NCBI GenBank assembly: GCA_949284695.1
Contig: CASDWJ010000020.1
Coordinates: forward strand, 62,001-126,000
DNA: 64,000 bases
Source: an uncultured Christensenella sp.
GTDB lineage: Bacteria > Bacillota > Clostridia > Christensenellales > UBA3700
Direction of reading: 5' to 3'
The stretch's first letter is position 1. Each line of letters opens with the position of its first letter. The notes below the pieces were generated by a model. That model was not told where the DNA came from. It made no database searches and worked only from the letters and a program-made list of their open reading frames with translations. Made by a program: the position numbers and the translations under genes. Below are positions 18,588 through 27,080 of the stretch, piece after piece.

Positions 18588-19481
18588 TTATCCGACCGCG
18601 TTGATAATAGCGAAGGTCAGATAGACCACGGGCAGAACGAACAGTATGCTGTCAAGCCTGTCCATGATACCGCCGTGCCCCGGGAATATCTTGCCGAAAT
18701 CCTTTATTCCCGCCTTTCTCTTTATCCAGCTTGCCGCGAGGTCTCCGACTTCGCTGACGACCGCGCCGACCAGACCGACCGTAAGATACACCGCAAGCGA
18801 AGAATAAAGATTTGTGGTGAGCGCGAGCACGTGGACGTTGCTCATGTTGTCGAAAACACCGTAATAATCGAACATCAGGAATATCATAACGCTCGCCGCC
18901 ATACCGCCGAACAGACCGCCGACCGCTCCCGCGACCGTCTTTTTGGGACTTATCTCGGGGCAGAGTTTTACGCCGCCTATCGCCATACCCGTGAAATATG
19001 CAAAAGTGTCGGTAAATACCGGTATGAACAGCGCGAGCATTATGCCTATCATGTCGCCGTAATTCTCGTTGACGGGATTGTCTCCGATCGTAGTCTTGCC
19101 GTTGATCAGGAAGAAAAGCGAAAGCAAAACTATCGGATAGAACAGTATGAACGCGGTAGCGAGAAAGTCTTTGAGTTCGTACTTGTGATCGAACGTGAAA
19201 ATGGTCAGCGCGACCATTACGCAAACCGCTATCACGGCAACTATGCCCGTCTCGCGCAAAAACCACAGCGCGGGATATATGCCGAGTACTGCTATGACGA
19301 GAGGTATCGCCATGGGTCTGTACTTCGCCGCTTTAAACGCGGTGCACATCTCGTATACGCCTATCGCCATACAGATAAGTATCAGCGCGTCGACGTAAAA
19401 AAGACTCAGCTGTCTCAGCCCGAACAAGGTGCCGAGCACGACAGCGAGCAAAACTATTGCCGTTAAAATTCTCTTGAGCAT
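18588..19481 (-). CDS. cdsA: Phosphatidate cytidylyltransferase
   Basis: Membrane enzyme making CDP-diacylglycerol for phospholipid synthesis. It has 297 residues with about eight hydrophobic helices. The CDP-alcohol signature appears near the C terminus as GIKDFGKIFPGHGGIMDRLD, preceded by SPKKTVAGAVGG. Standard position between uppS and dxr. Confidence 0.96.
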   Translation of the reverse strand: MLKRILTAIVLLAVVLGTLFGLRQLSLFYVDALILICMAIGVYEMCTAFKAAKYRPMAIPLVIAVLGIYPALWFLRETGIVAVIAVCVMVALTIFTFDHKYELKDFLATAFILFYPIVLLSLFFLINGKTTIGDNPVNENYGDMIGIMLALFIPVFTDTFAYFTGMAIGGVKLCPEISPKKTVAGAVGGLFGGMAASVMIFLMFDYYGVFDNMSNVHVLALTTNLYSSLAVYLTVGLVGAVVSEVGDLAASWIKRKAGIKDFGKIFPGHGGIMDRLDSILFVLPVVYLTFAIINAVG

Positions 19482-19496
19482 ATTACTTCCCTCGCG

Positions 19497-20201
19497 TCAG
19501 TCGATACGGCGCACGTTGCCGTATCTCCTGTCCCGTTTTGAGTATTCTTTTAATATGGTTTCAAATACTTTCGCGTCAAAATCAGGCCAGTAATCGTCGA
19601 CAAATATAAATTCGGAGTAAGCCGCCTGCCACAGCATGAAGTTGCTGAGACGCTTTTCTCCGCTGCTTCTGACGATGACGTCAGGATCGGGCAACCCCGC
19701 CGTATACAGACAGTCGGACACGGTCTGCGTATCGACCTCGCGCACTCCCGAAGCGAGTATCGCGTTGATCGCACGGACTATCTCGTCGCGCGCGCCGTAA
19801 TTGAGAGCGATATTCACGATCATGCCATTGTTGTCCTTTGCCGCTTCGAGTATCTTTTTGAGCGCGGCGACGGTATCTTCGGGCAGTTTTGTCAGATCGC
19901 CCATGAACATGATCCTGTATCCGCGTTTTACATAATCGGAAAGGTATTTGTCCGCAAACTCGCCGACCATTTTGAACAGCGCGTCTATCTCGTCCTGCGG
20001 TCTCGTCCAGTTTTCTGTTGAAAAAGCGTAAAAAGTGACCATGCCGACGCCCGCTTTATCGCATTCTTCGATCATGCGTTTCAGCGCGGCAACGCCCTCT
20101 CTGTGCCCTGCTTTTCTCGGCAGAAGTCTCTTTTTTGCCCATCTGCCGTTGCCGTCCATTATAAACGCGATATGGCGCGGGATCCTGATTTCTTCCTGCA
20201 T
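19497..20201 (-). CDS. uppS: Undecaprenyl diphosphate synthase
   Basis: Makes the C55 lipid carrier for peptidoglycan from isoprenoid units. IPRHIAFIMDGNGRWAKKR holds the catalytic Asp16, and TFYAFSTENWTRP and DPDVIVRSSGEKRLSNF follow. It has 234 residues and a GGGAAGG site upstream. Together with ispG and dxr it ties isoprenoid supply to this operon. Confidence 0.97.
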   Translation of the reverse strand: MQEEIRIPRHIAFIMDGNGRWAKKRLLPRKAGHREGVAALKRMIEECDKAGVGMVTFYAFSTENWTRPQDEIDALFKMVGEFADKYLSDYVKRGYRIMFMGDLTKLPEDTVAALKKILEAAKDNNGMIVNIALNYGARDEIVRAINAILASGVREVDTQTVSDCLYTAGLPDPDVIVRSSGEKRLSNFMLWQAAYSEFIFVDDYWPDFDAKVFETILKEYSKRDRRYGNVRRID

Positions 20202-20224
20202 TGTCCTTCCCTTTAAATTGCATA

Positions 20225-20248
20225 CAAGCCGACTGAAAAGCCGGCTTG
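20225..20248 (-). other. Hairpin between frr and uppS
   Basis: CAAGCCG and CGGCTTG form a perfect seven-pair stem around a 10-nt loop in the 82-bp gap. No T-tract follows, so it is more likely an mRNA processing or stability element than a full terminator. Confidence 0.5.
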
Positions 20249-20283
20249 AAAAATTGCTGACTTCTGACAGACCGACGCGCGCG

Positions 20284-20862
20284 TCAGACCGTCATTACTT
20301 CCTGTTCCTTTTCCTTGGTCGCCTTGTCGACTTCTGCTACCGCCTCAGCAAGAAGTTTGTCTATCTCCTTTTCGCATGCGGTGACTTCGTCCTCAGTGAC
20401 GACGTTGTCTTTCTTCAGCTTCTTGACAGCGTCGTTGGCGTCGCGGCGCGCGTTTCTGAGAGCGATCTTGGTGTTCTCGCTCATGGCTCTGATCTCCTTG
20501 CAGAGCTCCTTTCTTCTCGCCTCGGTAAGCTCGGGGAAAATAAGGCGGATGACTTTGCCGTCGTTCTGCGGATTGATGCCGATGTTGGCTTCGTTGATAG
20601 CCTTTTCGACCGCTTTGAGCGCGGAGACGTCCCATACGGAGATCATCAGCACTCTCGCTTCGGGAACGGATATGTTGCCGAGCTGTTTGATCGGAGTCGG
20701 CGTGCCGTAATAGTCTACGAAAACTCTGTCGAGAACGTGCGCGTTGGCTCTGCCCGCCTTGAGTTTTGCGAACTCGCCGACGAGATTGGAAACGCCCTTG
20801 TCGAGTTTTTCCTCGTATTTGTCGAATACCTCGAGAATTTCAATTTTTTCGCTGTTTATCAT
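20284..20862 (-). CDS. frr: Ribosome recycling factor
   Basis: Splits post-termination ribosomes with EF-G. It has 192 residues. LKAGRANAHVLDRVFVDYYG, TPIKQLGNISVPEAR and IFPELTEARRKELCK are the family segments. A Shine-Dalgarno AGAGGTG and a good promoter (20893-20921) precede it. The order pyrH-frr-uppS-cdsA is standard. Confidence 0.97.
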   Translation of the reverse strand: MINSEKIEILEVFDKYEEKLDKGVSNLVGEFAKLKAGRANAHVLDRVFVDYYGTPTPIKQLGNISVPEARVLMISVWDVSALKAVEKAINEANIGINPQNDGKVIRLIFPELTEARRKELCKEIRAMSENTKIALRNARRDANDAVKKLKKDNVVTEDEVTACEKEIDKLLAEAVAEVDKATKEKEQEVMTV

Positions 20863-20892
20863 AAAAATGCACCTCTTGTAATTGCTAATTGC

Positions 20893-20921
20893 ATTATATC
20901 AAATTTTATCGCTTTGTTCAA
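20893..20921 (-). promoter_or_regulatory. Promoter upstream of frr
   Basis: TTGAAC (20916-20921), a 17-bp spacer and TATAAT (20893-20898) on the minus strand. It would start a separate transcript for frr-uppS-cdsA-dxr-rseP-ispG after the pyrH terminator. Confidence 0.75.
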
Positions 20922-21034
20922 TGTTTTTTTATAAATATTATAATTATAGGCAAAAAACGGTCGATCTAACTGATCTATACCTGCCCCGAATAATACTAAT
21001 CGGATTTAAAGCGGCAAATTGTGCTGAAAAGCGA

Positions 21035-21076
21035 CAAAAAATCCCCGGAACAGATCGGCAGACCGCAGTTCCGGGG
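21035..21076 (-). terminator. Terminator after pyrH
   Basis: A perfect nine-pair stem, CCCCGGAAC with GTTCCGGGG, around a 16-nt loop, followed on the minus strand by ATTTTTTG. It lies 8 bp beyond the pyrH stop. Confidence 0.88.
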
Positions 21077-21083
21077 TAAAACG

Positions 21084-21791
21084 TCAATGAATGATAGTGC
21101 CTATCTTCTCGCCGTTCACGGCTCTGATTATGCTGTCTTTCTCGTGAAGTGCGAACGCGATGATCGGGATCTTGTTTTCCATACACAGCGAGATCGCAGT
21201 CGTATCCATAGCCTGAAGCCCTTTCTGAATCACGTCGATATAGGCGATGTCGTCGAGCTTTTTCGCGTCGGGATTCTTACGCGGATCGCTGTCGTAAACG
21301 CCGTCGACGTTCTTTGCGAGAAGGAGCACCTGAGCGTGTATTTCAGCCGCTCTGAGAGCCGCGCCGGTATCCGTGCTGAAATAGGGGTTGCCCGTACCGC
21401 ACGCGAATATCACGACCCTGCCTTTTTCAAAGTGGCGCATCGCCTTGCGGAGTATATAGGGTTCCGCAACTCGGGTGATCGTGAGTGCGGTCTGGACTCT
21501 CGTCGGGACTCCCGCCGCTTCGAGCGCGTCCTGCAGAGCGATCGCGTTCATGACGGTCGCGAGCATGCCGATATGGTCTGCCGCCGTACGGTCCATCGAC
21601 TGCGCCTGTCTGCCTCTCCAGAAATTGCCGCCGCCGACGATTATGCCGACTTCGACGCCTTCCCGGGTCACTCTTTTTATCTGATCGACGACGTAGTCGA
21701 CCATCGACGAATCTATACCCGAGCCTTTGTCTCCCGCGAGCGCTTCGCCGCTGAGTTTGATGATAACTCTCTTGTAGACTGCCTTGGACAT
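21084..21791 (-). CDS. pyrH: UMP kinase
   Basis: Phosphorylates UMP to UDP. It belongs to the amino-acid kinase fold: [14 protein letters not shown] at the start, [11 protein letters not shown], and [21 protein letters not shown] chose ATG 21789-21791, with GGAGG seven bases upstream, giving 235 residues. The frame is open further upstream but runs through the tsf terminator. Confidence 0.96.
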   Translation of the reverse strand: MSKAVYKRVIIKLSGEALAGDKGSGIDSSMVDYVVDQIKRVTREGVEVGIIVGGGNFWRGRQAQSMDRTAADHIGMLATVMNAIALQDALEAAGVPTRVQTALTITRVAEPYILRKAMRHFEKGRVVIFACGTGNPYFSTDTGAALRAAEIHAQVLLLAKNVDGVYDSDPRKNPDAKKLDDIAYIDVIQKGLQAMDTTAISLCMENKIPIIAFALHEKDSIIRAVNGEKIGTIIH

Positions 21792-21812
21792 ATACACCTC
21801 CGTAGTTTTTTG

Positions 21813-21840
21813 TAAAAAAAAGGAACGACAAAGCCGTTCC
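21813..21840 (-). terminator. Terminator after tsf
   Basis: GGAACGGC pairs with GTCGTTCC around TTT, followed by eight T on the minus strand. It separates rpsB-tsf from pyrH, and pyrH is reached by read-through unless it has an unseen promoter. Confidence 0.87.
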
Positions 21841-21849
21841 TTTTGAAAA

Positions 21850-22725
21850 TTACTTGTTTGCTTTCGCTTTTGCGATCTGTTCTTCGACTTCGTTTGCGAG
21901 GTTTTCCTCTTTCTTCTCAAGACCTTCTCCCATCGTATAACGGGTAAATCTGAGAACTTTCACGCCGCCGTTGTTTTTGAGATAAGTCTGAACGCTGATC
22001 TCGCCGTCCTTGACGAAGGGCTGTTCAAGCAGACAAACTTCCTTGTAGAACTTGGAGATCTTGCCGCCGACGATCTTGTCGATGATCTCGGGCTTCTTGC
22101 CTTCGTTGAGAAGCTGAGCCTTGCTGATCTCCTTCTCTTTCTCGATGACCTCTGCGGGGATCTCTGCGGAGCAGATATAAGAGGGGTTGACAGCCGCAAT
22201 ATGAAGCGCTACGTCGTGAGCGACCTCGTCGCTTGCGGAAGCGTCGGTCTCAACGAGAACGCCGATCTTGCCGCCCATGTGGATATAGCTGCTGATCTTG
22301 CCGCCGTCGGTAACGTATCTCTCGAAACGTCTGACGACGATCTTCTCTCCTATCTTTGCAACGGTCTCGTTGATGAGATCTGCATTGGCGTCGTTGATCG
22401 CCTGCACGTCCGCGGGATTTGCGGAAGCGATATACTGAGCGATCTTCTGAACGAATTCTTTGAACTGTTCTCCTCTCGCGACGAAGTCGGACTCGCAGTT
22501 TACTTCTACGAGCACGCTGACGTTGCCGTCGGAATAAGCGTCGACAATACCCTGAGAAGCGATCTTGCCCGCGCGTTTAGCGCCGGTAGCCATGCCCTTT
22601 TCACGGAGTATTTCGATAGCCTTGTCCATATTGCCGTCCGCCTCTACGAGAGCCTTCTTGCAATCCATCATACCTACGCCCGTTCTTGCGCGCAGATCCA
22701 TTACGTCTTTATTGGTGAAATTCAT
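21850..22725 (-). CDS. tsf: Translation elongation factor Ts
   Basis: Nucleotide exchange factor for EF-Tu. The start [20 protein letters not shown], then [16 protein letters not shown], is the family N terminus. The start ATG at 22723-22725 has AAAGGAG upstream. It has 291 residues with the usual dimerisation domain. The frame open further upstream overlaps rpsB and is not used. rpsB-tsf pairing is universal. Confidence 0.97.
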   Translation of the reverse strand: MNFTNKDVMDLRARTGVGMMDCKKALVEADGNMDKAIEILREKGMATGAKRAGKIASQGIVDAYSDGNVSVLVEVNCESDFVARGEQFKEFVQKIAQYIASANPADVQAINDANADLINETVAKIGEKIVVRRFERYVTDGGKISSYIHMGGKIGVLVETDASASDEVAHDVALHIAAVNPSYICSAEIPAEVIEKEKEISKAQLLNEGKKPEIIDKIVGGKISKFYKEVCLLEQPFVKDGEISVQTYLKNNGGVKVLRFTRYTMGEGLEKKEENLANEVEEQIAKAKANK

Positions 22726-22741
22726 ATATATTCTCCTTTGA

Positions 22742-23533
22742 TTACTCTTCGGTAGCGGGAGCAGCGGCTTCTTCGCCCACGTTTTCGCTGTCGACGGCTT
22801 CTTCACCGATCTTTGCCGCGTCCTCTTCTTCGTCCTCAACGCTGTAAGCGATGCCCTCGTTTGCTTCGATGACCGCGTTTGCCATAATGCTCGCGATCAG
22901 CTTGATAGCGCGGATAGCGTCGTCGTTGCCGGGGATAACGTAATCGACCATGTCGGGGTCGCAGTTGGTATCGACAAGACCTACGACGGGGATGCCGAGC
23001 TTTCTCGCTTCCTTAACGGCGATCTCCTCGTTGTTGATGTCGACTACGAACATAGCGCCGGGAAGGCTGGACATATTCTTGATGCCGCCGAAGACTTCTT
23101 CGAGCTTCTCTTTTTCTTTTCTCAGACCAGCGACTTCTTTCTTGGGAAGGAGTTCGAACTCGCCCATGATCTCCATCTGGCTGATCTTGTTGAGACGGTC
23201 GATCCTGCTTCTCATCGTCTTGAAGTTGGTCAGCGTGCCGCCCGGCCATCTCTTGTTCATATAGAACATGCCGCAACGGACAGCCTCGTCTCTGATAGCG
23301 TCCTGAGCCTGCTTCTTGGTGCCGACGAAAAGAATGGACTTGCCCTCTTTTGCGATGTCGCGGACGAACGCGTATGCCTTCTCCACATGCTCGACGGAGA
23401 TCTGCAGATCGATTATATAGATATCGTTGCGCGCCGAGTAGATGTACTTAGCCATCTTGGGGTTCCATTTCTTGGTCTGGTGACCGAAGTGTACGCCTGC
23501 TTCGAGCAGACCTTTCATTGTTACTACTGCCAT
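22742..23533 (-). CDS. rpsB: 30S ribosomal protein S2
   Basis: It starts [20 protein letters not shown], then [20 protein letters not shown], with [12 protein letters not shown] and a conserved [13 protein letters not shown]. At 263 residues it is slightly longer than usual because of an acidic Glu/Ala-rich tail from about residue 232. A strong promoter and a structured leader lie upstream. Confidence 0.98.
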   Translation of the reverse strand: MAVVTMKGLLEAGVHFGHQTKKWNPKMAKYIYSARNDIYIIDLQISVEHVEKAYAFVRDIAKEGKSILFVGTKKQAQDAIRDEAVRCGMFYMNKRWPGGTLTNFKTMRSRIDRLNKISQMEIMGEFELLPKKEVAGLRKEKEKLEEVFGGIKNMSSLPGAMFVVDINNEEIAVKEARKLGIPVVGLVDTNCDPDMVDYVIPGNDDAIRAIKLIASIMANAVIEANEGIAYSVEDEEEDAAKIGEEAVDSENVGEEAAAPATEE

Positions 23534-23627
23534 TTTTTATTCTCCTTTTTTCTTCCCCGCGGCTTACGCTCCGGAACTACTCTTGCGAGCAGGATGCCCG
23601 TCACTGACCTCGGGTGGTTTTTTTGCA
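23534..23627 (-). ncRNA. Structured 5' leader of rpsB (possible S2 autoregulatory leader)
   Basis: A 94-nt leader between the promoter and the rpsB start can fold into three short hairpins: CCCG/CGGG (23597-23614), CTGCTC/GAGTAG (23577-23592) and TTCC/GGAA (23553-23576). S2 leaders that bind the protein to repress translation are known in bacteria. I recognise the position and the structure, not a specific family consensus. Confidence 0.45.
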
Positions 23628-23633
23628 TTTAGC

Positions 23634-23662
23634 ATTGTATCATATTTGTCGATTTTGCGCAA
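23634..23662 (-). promoter_or_regulatory. rpsB promoter
   Basis: TTGCGC (23657-23662), a 17-bp spacer, then TACAAT (23634-23639) preceded by TGA on the minus strand. Confidence 0.7.
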
Positions 23663-23664
23663 AC

Positions 23665-23699
23665 AAAACACAGCTGTTTTTGAAAATTTTCAAAACAGC
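23665..23699 (-). terminator. Likely terminator after the DUF1292 gene
   Basis: A near-perfect inverted repeat (23673-23699): GCTGTTTTGAAA with TTTCAAAAACAGC and one bulge, followed by TGTGTTTTG on the minus strand. It lies 23 bp past the stop of the gene at 23722. Confidence 0.6.
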
Positions 23700-23721
23700 G
23701 CGCTTTTTGCCGAAAACGACG

Positions 23722-24138
23722 TCAGTTTTTCTTCTTGCAGTCCTTATCGCAGCAATCTTTCTGATCGCATTCCTCGTCGCAACCCTCGCAGTCTTCGCAA
23801 TCGCCCTCGCAGTCGCAGTCGTCGCAATCGCATCCGCAACCGTCTCTGAGTTCGATATAATCGTCGATGACCGTCTGCGCGAACTCCTTGTCCTCTACGG
23901 GCACGTAGTTTCTCTCGCCTTTCTCGTCTTCGGTGACCTCGAATACGAAAACTTCGTCCTCGCTCATTTCGCCGAGTTCGGACGGCTGAAGTATCGCATA
24001 TACCGCGTCGCCGTAGTCGATCTCGGCAATGACGAGAAGTTCTATCTGCTGACCGTCCTCTCCCTTGAGGATAACGGTTTCGTCGTCGTCGATAAACTCA
24101 ATGCCGTCGTTGAGATTATCGTCTTTTTTCTTTGCCAT
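23722..24138 (-). CDS. DUF1292 (YrzB-type) protein with a Cys/Asp-rich tail
   Basis: A 138-residue acidic protein. The core (about 20-95), DETVILKGEDGQQIELLVIA and VYAILQPSE, matches DUF1292, which usually follows ruvX in Bacillota, as here. Function is unknown in the family. Unusually, the last 40 residues contain 12 cysteines among Asp and Glu (CGCDCDD, CEGDCEDCEGC, CDQKDCCDKDC), suggesting a metal-binding tail. It has a good AAAGGAG site. Confidence 0.82.
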   Translation of the reverse strand: MAKKKDDNLNDGIEFIDDDETVILKGEDGQQIELLVIAEIDYGDAVYAILQPSELGEMSEDEVFVFEVTEDEKGERNYVPVEDKEFAQTVIDDYIELRDGCGCDCDDCDCEGDCEDCEGCDEECDQKDCCDKDCKKKN

Positions 24139-24211
24139 ATTCTTTCTCCTTTCGTCCTTATGACGTGATTATACCTTATTTACACCCTCTTTTCAAGGGA
24201 TTTTCACTATT

Positions 24212-24625
24212 TTAATGCGAATCGAGATAGGTCTGCAAAATGATGGTCGCCGCGATCTTGTCAATCACCTTTTTGCGCTTGTCGCGGCGCATACCCGCTT
24301 CTATCAGCATCCTTTCGCCGGCGACGGTGGAGAGTCTCTCGTCCTGATAAGCTATTTCCGCATCTACGTATTTGCTCAGCTCTTCGCCGAAAGCTCTCGC
24401 TTTTTCCACTCTCTCTCCGCTCGTGCCGTCCATATTCACGGGGAGTCCGATAACGACTCTGCCTATGTTTTCGCGCTTTACGATCGCCGCGATATATTCT
24501 ATATCCTTTTGCGGCTCCACGCGTCTGTACGTTTCAAGCCCCGTAGCGCATATGCCCATGCTGTCGCTTGTAGCAAGCCCTATGCGCACGTCTCCGAGAT
24601 CTATACAAAGATGTCTCATCAGCAC
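24212..24625 (-). CDS. ruvX: RuvX / YqgF family Holliday-junction resolvase-like nuclease
   Basis: A 137-residue RNase H-fold protein: CIDLGDVRIGLATSDSMG at the start, VVIGLPVNMDGTSGERVEKA, and YQDERLSTVAGERML, the three YqgF acidic motifs. The family processes pre-16S rRNA in some bacteria and resolves junctions in others. Two starts are possible: GTG 24625 has the better Shine-Dalgarno spacing, whereas ATG 24619 matches the family N terminus and overlaps the stop of the permease gene. Confidence 0.93.
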   Translation of the reverse strand: MLMRHLCIDLGDVRIGLATSDSMGICATGLETYRRVEPQKDIEYIAAIVKRENIGRVVIGLPVNMDGTSGERVEKARAFGEELSKYVDAEIAYQDERLSTVAGERMLIEAGMRRDKRKKVIDKIAATIILQTYLDSH

Positions 24626-26322
24626 TCACACTCCTCAAAATATTTTACCGCCTTATCTCCCGATCTGAACAGGAACAACATGACGAACACGACGTCCACC
24701 GCCGCAAACACGCCCCAGATCATCGCAGAACGCGCGAAGTCGGAAAAAGACTCGACGAACGCGCCGACGAACGCGACTATTATCACGGGAAGCATGCCCG
24801 CGACCGATACGAGCATGGGTATCAGCGTATGGAAGTTGTTTTTTGTCAGTTCTTTTACCGTGACCCAGTTGAAGCGCGGCGCCCTGAGGTCTCGCAGCAG
24901 AGCGAAAGCGTTGACTGCGGCTCCGTAAACCGAAAGCAGTATCGCCATCAGCAAAAAGTCCCACACGGTAAGTTTCGACACGACGACTGTGACGATCGCG
25001 GCAAGCACCGACGACACTACGGTCACGACCGTTGCCGCGCCGAGTTTCGAATAATATATCTTCTCAAACGAAAGCGGCAAAGTCTTTATCACCGCGAAGT
25101 TTTCGCGCTCCAGGCTGAAGCCGACGGTCGAGAAAAGATTTGTGCCGGAACAGAACCACCCCGCCATCATCACCGACAGCGCGAGCGACAGATAGGACGC
25201 GGACATGAACGCCTGCGGCTCTGCGCTCTCACCCGCTTCGGCTGCCGCCTGCATCGACGACTCTATCGAACCTGCGGTCATGAACGTGCACAAAAATACA
25301 AGAAGCGCGGGCATTACGAGCGAAAGTATTGTGTTGACCGTCACCGAGCTGTCTCTGAGCAGATATTTCATATCAGTCAGCAGAAAAGCCTTGTCCGACG
25401 ACCTGACTCCCGCCTCCTTCACTTCTTTTACAGTACGTTTTCTGCCGCCTTCGCCTTCTGCAGAACTCTGCAGAGCCTTCTTGTAGAAAAGCACCGAAAG
25501 ACCGCCCGCTACGAGCGCAAAGCCGACCGTCGAGCCTGTAAAAGCAAAGAAGTTGCCGACTGCGCTTATCCCGAACATCGCTTTTGAAAGCATCGTGGTA
25601 AATACGTTGACTTTCGCCATCGGCGCGAAAAACGTCTCGATATTGACGGCATTGTCAGTACCTTCTCCTGCAGAATAAGACGTAGAATAGGATACGTAAT
25701 ACACCGCCGCGACGAACGCGATCACGAACACCGCCTGTACGATCGCACCTAATACGGGACGTTTGCTGAGCTTCTGTATCACGACCGCGATCGGGAAAGA
25801 TACGATCGACAGTATCAGCATGGGAAGCAGAGGCAGAAGCAGTACCGCAACGGGTATCAGCAGATAGAACTGCGCGCCGAGAGCCACTCCCGCCTGCGCC
25901 GCCGCGATCGCCGTGATGACCGTTGCGGGCAGAACTATCACCGTGGATATCAGCAGTTCGTTGACGTAACTGACGAGAAGTTTGCTGAAGAACACGGTCG
26001 TCTGCGGTACGGGAAGATTGAGCATGATCTCGTTGTCCTTTGCGAAGAACATCGACGATATATAGGAAAACGCGCTGAGAAAGAGCACTGATATCTGCGA
26101 TATGCAGAACACGCCCGACAGCATTTCTATCGTCCCGCCCTGTTGAAAAGCGAGCGTCGCCGTTGCGTACAAAGTCATGAACAGACCCGCTATCGGCAAC
26201 AGAAAACAAACGCCGAGCAGCACGATGAGACCGATATATTTGTTCCTCGATTTTTTGTCGGAAAAATCGGGCAAGGTATAATATCTGAAGTTGATTCTGA
26301 AAAGGGTGAAAAACTGTCTCAT
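24619..26322 (-). CDS. ABC transporter permease (ABC-2-like, exporter type)
   Basis: A 567-residue integral membrane protein with about twelve hydrophobic segments and a soluble loop (about residues 285-320, rich in Lys, Glu and Arg). It begins 1 bp after the ATPase gene and has no clear ribosome-binding site of its own, so it is translationally coupled. The substrate cannot be told from sequence. Large paired permeases of this type are often antibiotic, lipid or peptide exporters, but that is inference. Confidence 0.8.
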   Translation of the reverse strand: MRQFFTLFRINFRYYTLPDFSDKKSRNKYIGLIVLLGVCFLLPIAGLFMTLYATATLAFQQGGTIEMLSGVFCISQISVLFLSAFSYISSMFFAKDNEIMLNLPVPQTTVFFSKLLVSYVNELLISTVIVLPATVITAIAAAQAGVALGAQFYLLIPVAVLLLPLLPMLILSIVSFPIAVVIQKLSKRPVLGAIVQAVFVIAFVAAVYYVSYSTSYSAGEGTDNAVNIETFFAPMAKVNVFTTMLSKAMFGISAVGNFFAFTGSTVGFALVAGGLSVLFYKKALQSSAEGEGGRKRTVKEVKEAGVRSSDKAFLLTDMKYLLRDSSVTVNTILSLVMPALLVFLCTFMTAGSIESSMQAAAEAGESAEPQAFMSASYLSLALSVMMAGWFCSGTNLFSTVGFSLERENFAVIKTLPLSFEKIYYSKLGAATVVTVVSSVLAAIVTVVVSKLTVWDFLLMAILLSVYGAAVNAFALLRDLRAPRFNWVTVKELTKNNFHTLIPMLVSVAGMLPVIIVAFVGAFVESFSDFARSAMIWGVFAAVDVVFVMLFLFRSGDKAVKYFEECEC

Positions 26323-26323
26323 A

Positions 26324-27076
26324 TCAGTCGAATTTTATATCTCCGCCCTGCGGCTTGTCTTCGGTAAGAGAGAGGAACACGTCCTCGAGAGACTTGTTGT
26401 CCTTCATTGTCCTGAGATCGGCTATGTCGAAAGAAGCGACGAGCCTTCCGTCGTCTATTATCGCCACCTTGTCGCAGACTTTTTCTACTACTTCGAGCAC
26501 GTGAGAACTGAAGAACACGCTGTTGCCCTCTTTGCAATGCTCTTTCATCAGCTCTTTGAGCTCGAAAGCGGATTTCGGGTCGAGACCGGTCATCGGCTCG
26601 TCGAGTATCCAGAGTTTGGGAGCGTGTATCAGCGCGCCGATCACGCAAATCTTCTGCTTCATACCGTGAGAATACGACTTTATCGGCGTATCGTACGCGT
26701 CCGTCAGCCCGAAAAGCGACAGATATTTGTCCGCGCGCGCCTTTCTGTCGTTGAGTCCCACTCCGTAGATATCGCAGACGAAATTGAGATATTCTCTCGC
26801 CGTAAGCCTGTCGTAAAGCGCGTGATTGTCCGACACGTAACCTATATTCTTTTTGGCGGCGATAGGCTCGTCCTTGATGCTCCTGCCGCATATCCTGATA
26901 CTGCCCGAGTCAAAAGGCAGAATGCCGCAGGCGCACTTTATCGTAGTCGATTTGCCTGCGCCGTTGGGACCGAGAAAACCGAAAACTTCGCCCTCTCCGA
27001 CGGTCAGAGTCACGTCGTTTACGGCGATCTTTTCGCTGTTTTTATACTTTTTTACGAGATTGGTTATTTCAAGCAT
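26324..27076 (-). CDS. ABC transporter ATP-binding protein
   Basis: A 250-residue nucleotide-binding domain: Walker A GPNGAGKST at residues 36-44, signature SYSHGMKQK, Walker B ILDEPMTGLD and the switch His in FFSSHVLEVVEK. The MKQK-type signature is typical of ABC-2 exporters. It pairs with the permease downstream (1 bp gap) and follows rarA closely (4 bp), so it may share the rarA transcript. Confidence 0.9.
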   Translation of the reverse strand: MLEITNLVKKYKNSEKIAVNDVTLTVGEGEVFGFLGPNGAGKSTTIKCACGILPFDSGSIRICGRSIKDEPIAAKKNIGYVSDNHALYDRLTAREYLNFVCDIYGVGLNDRKARADKYLSLFGLTDAYDTPIKSYSHGMKQKICVIGALIHAPKLWILDEPMTGLDPKSAFELKELMKEHCKEGNSVFFSSHVLEVVEKVCDKVAIIDDGRLVASFDIADLRTMKDNKSLEDVFLSLTEDKPQGGDIKFD

Positions 27077-27080
27077 GAAG

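Noticed and set aside
24619..27076. The ABC transporter as exporter of the cyclic glucan
   Set aside because: It is separated from the glucan synthase-like gene by rarA and has the split ATPase/permease form, unlike the fused exporter NdvA. Proximity alone is not enough.
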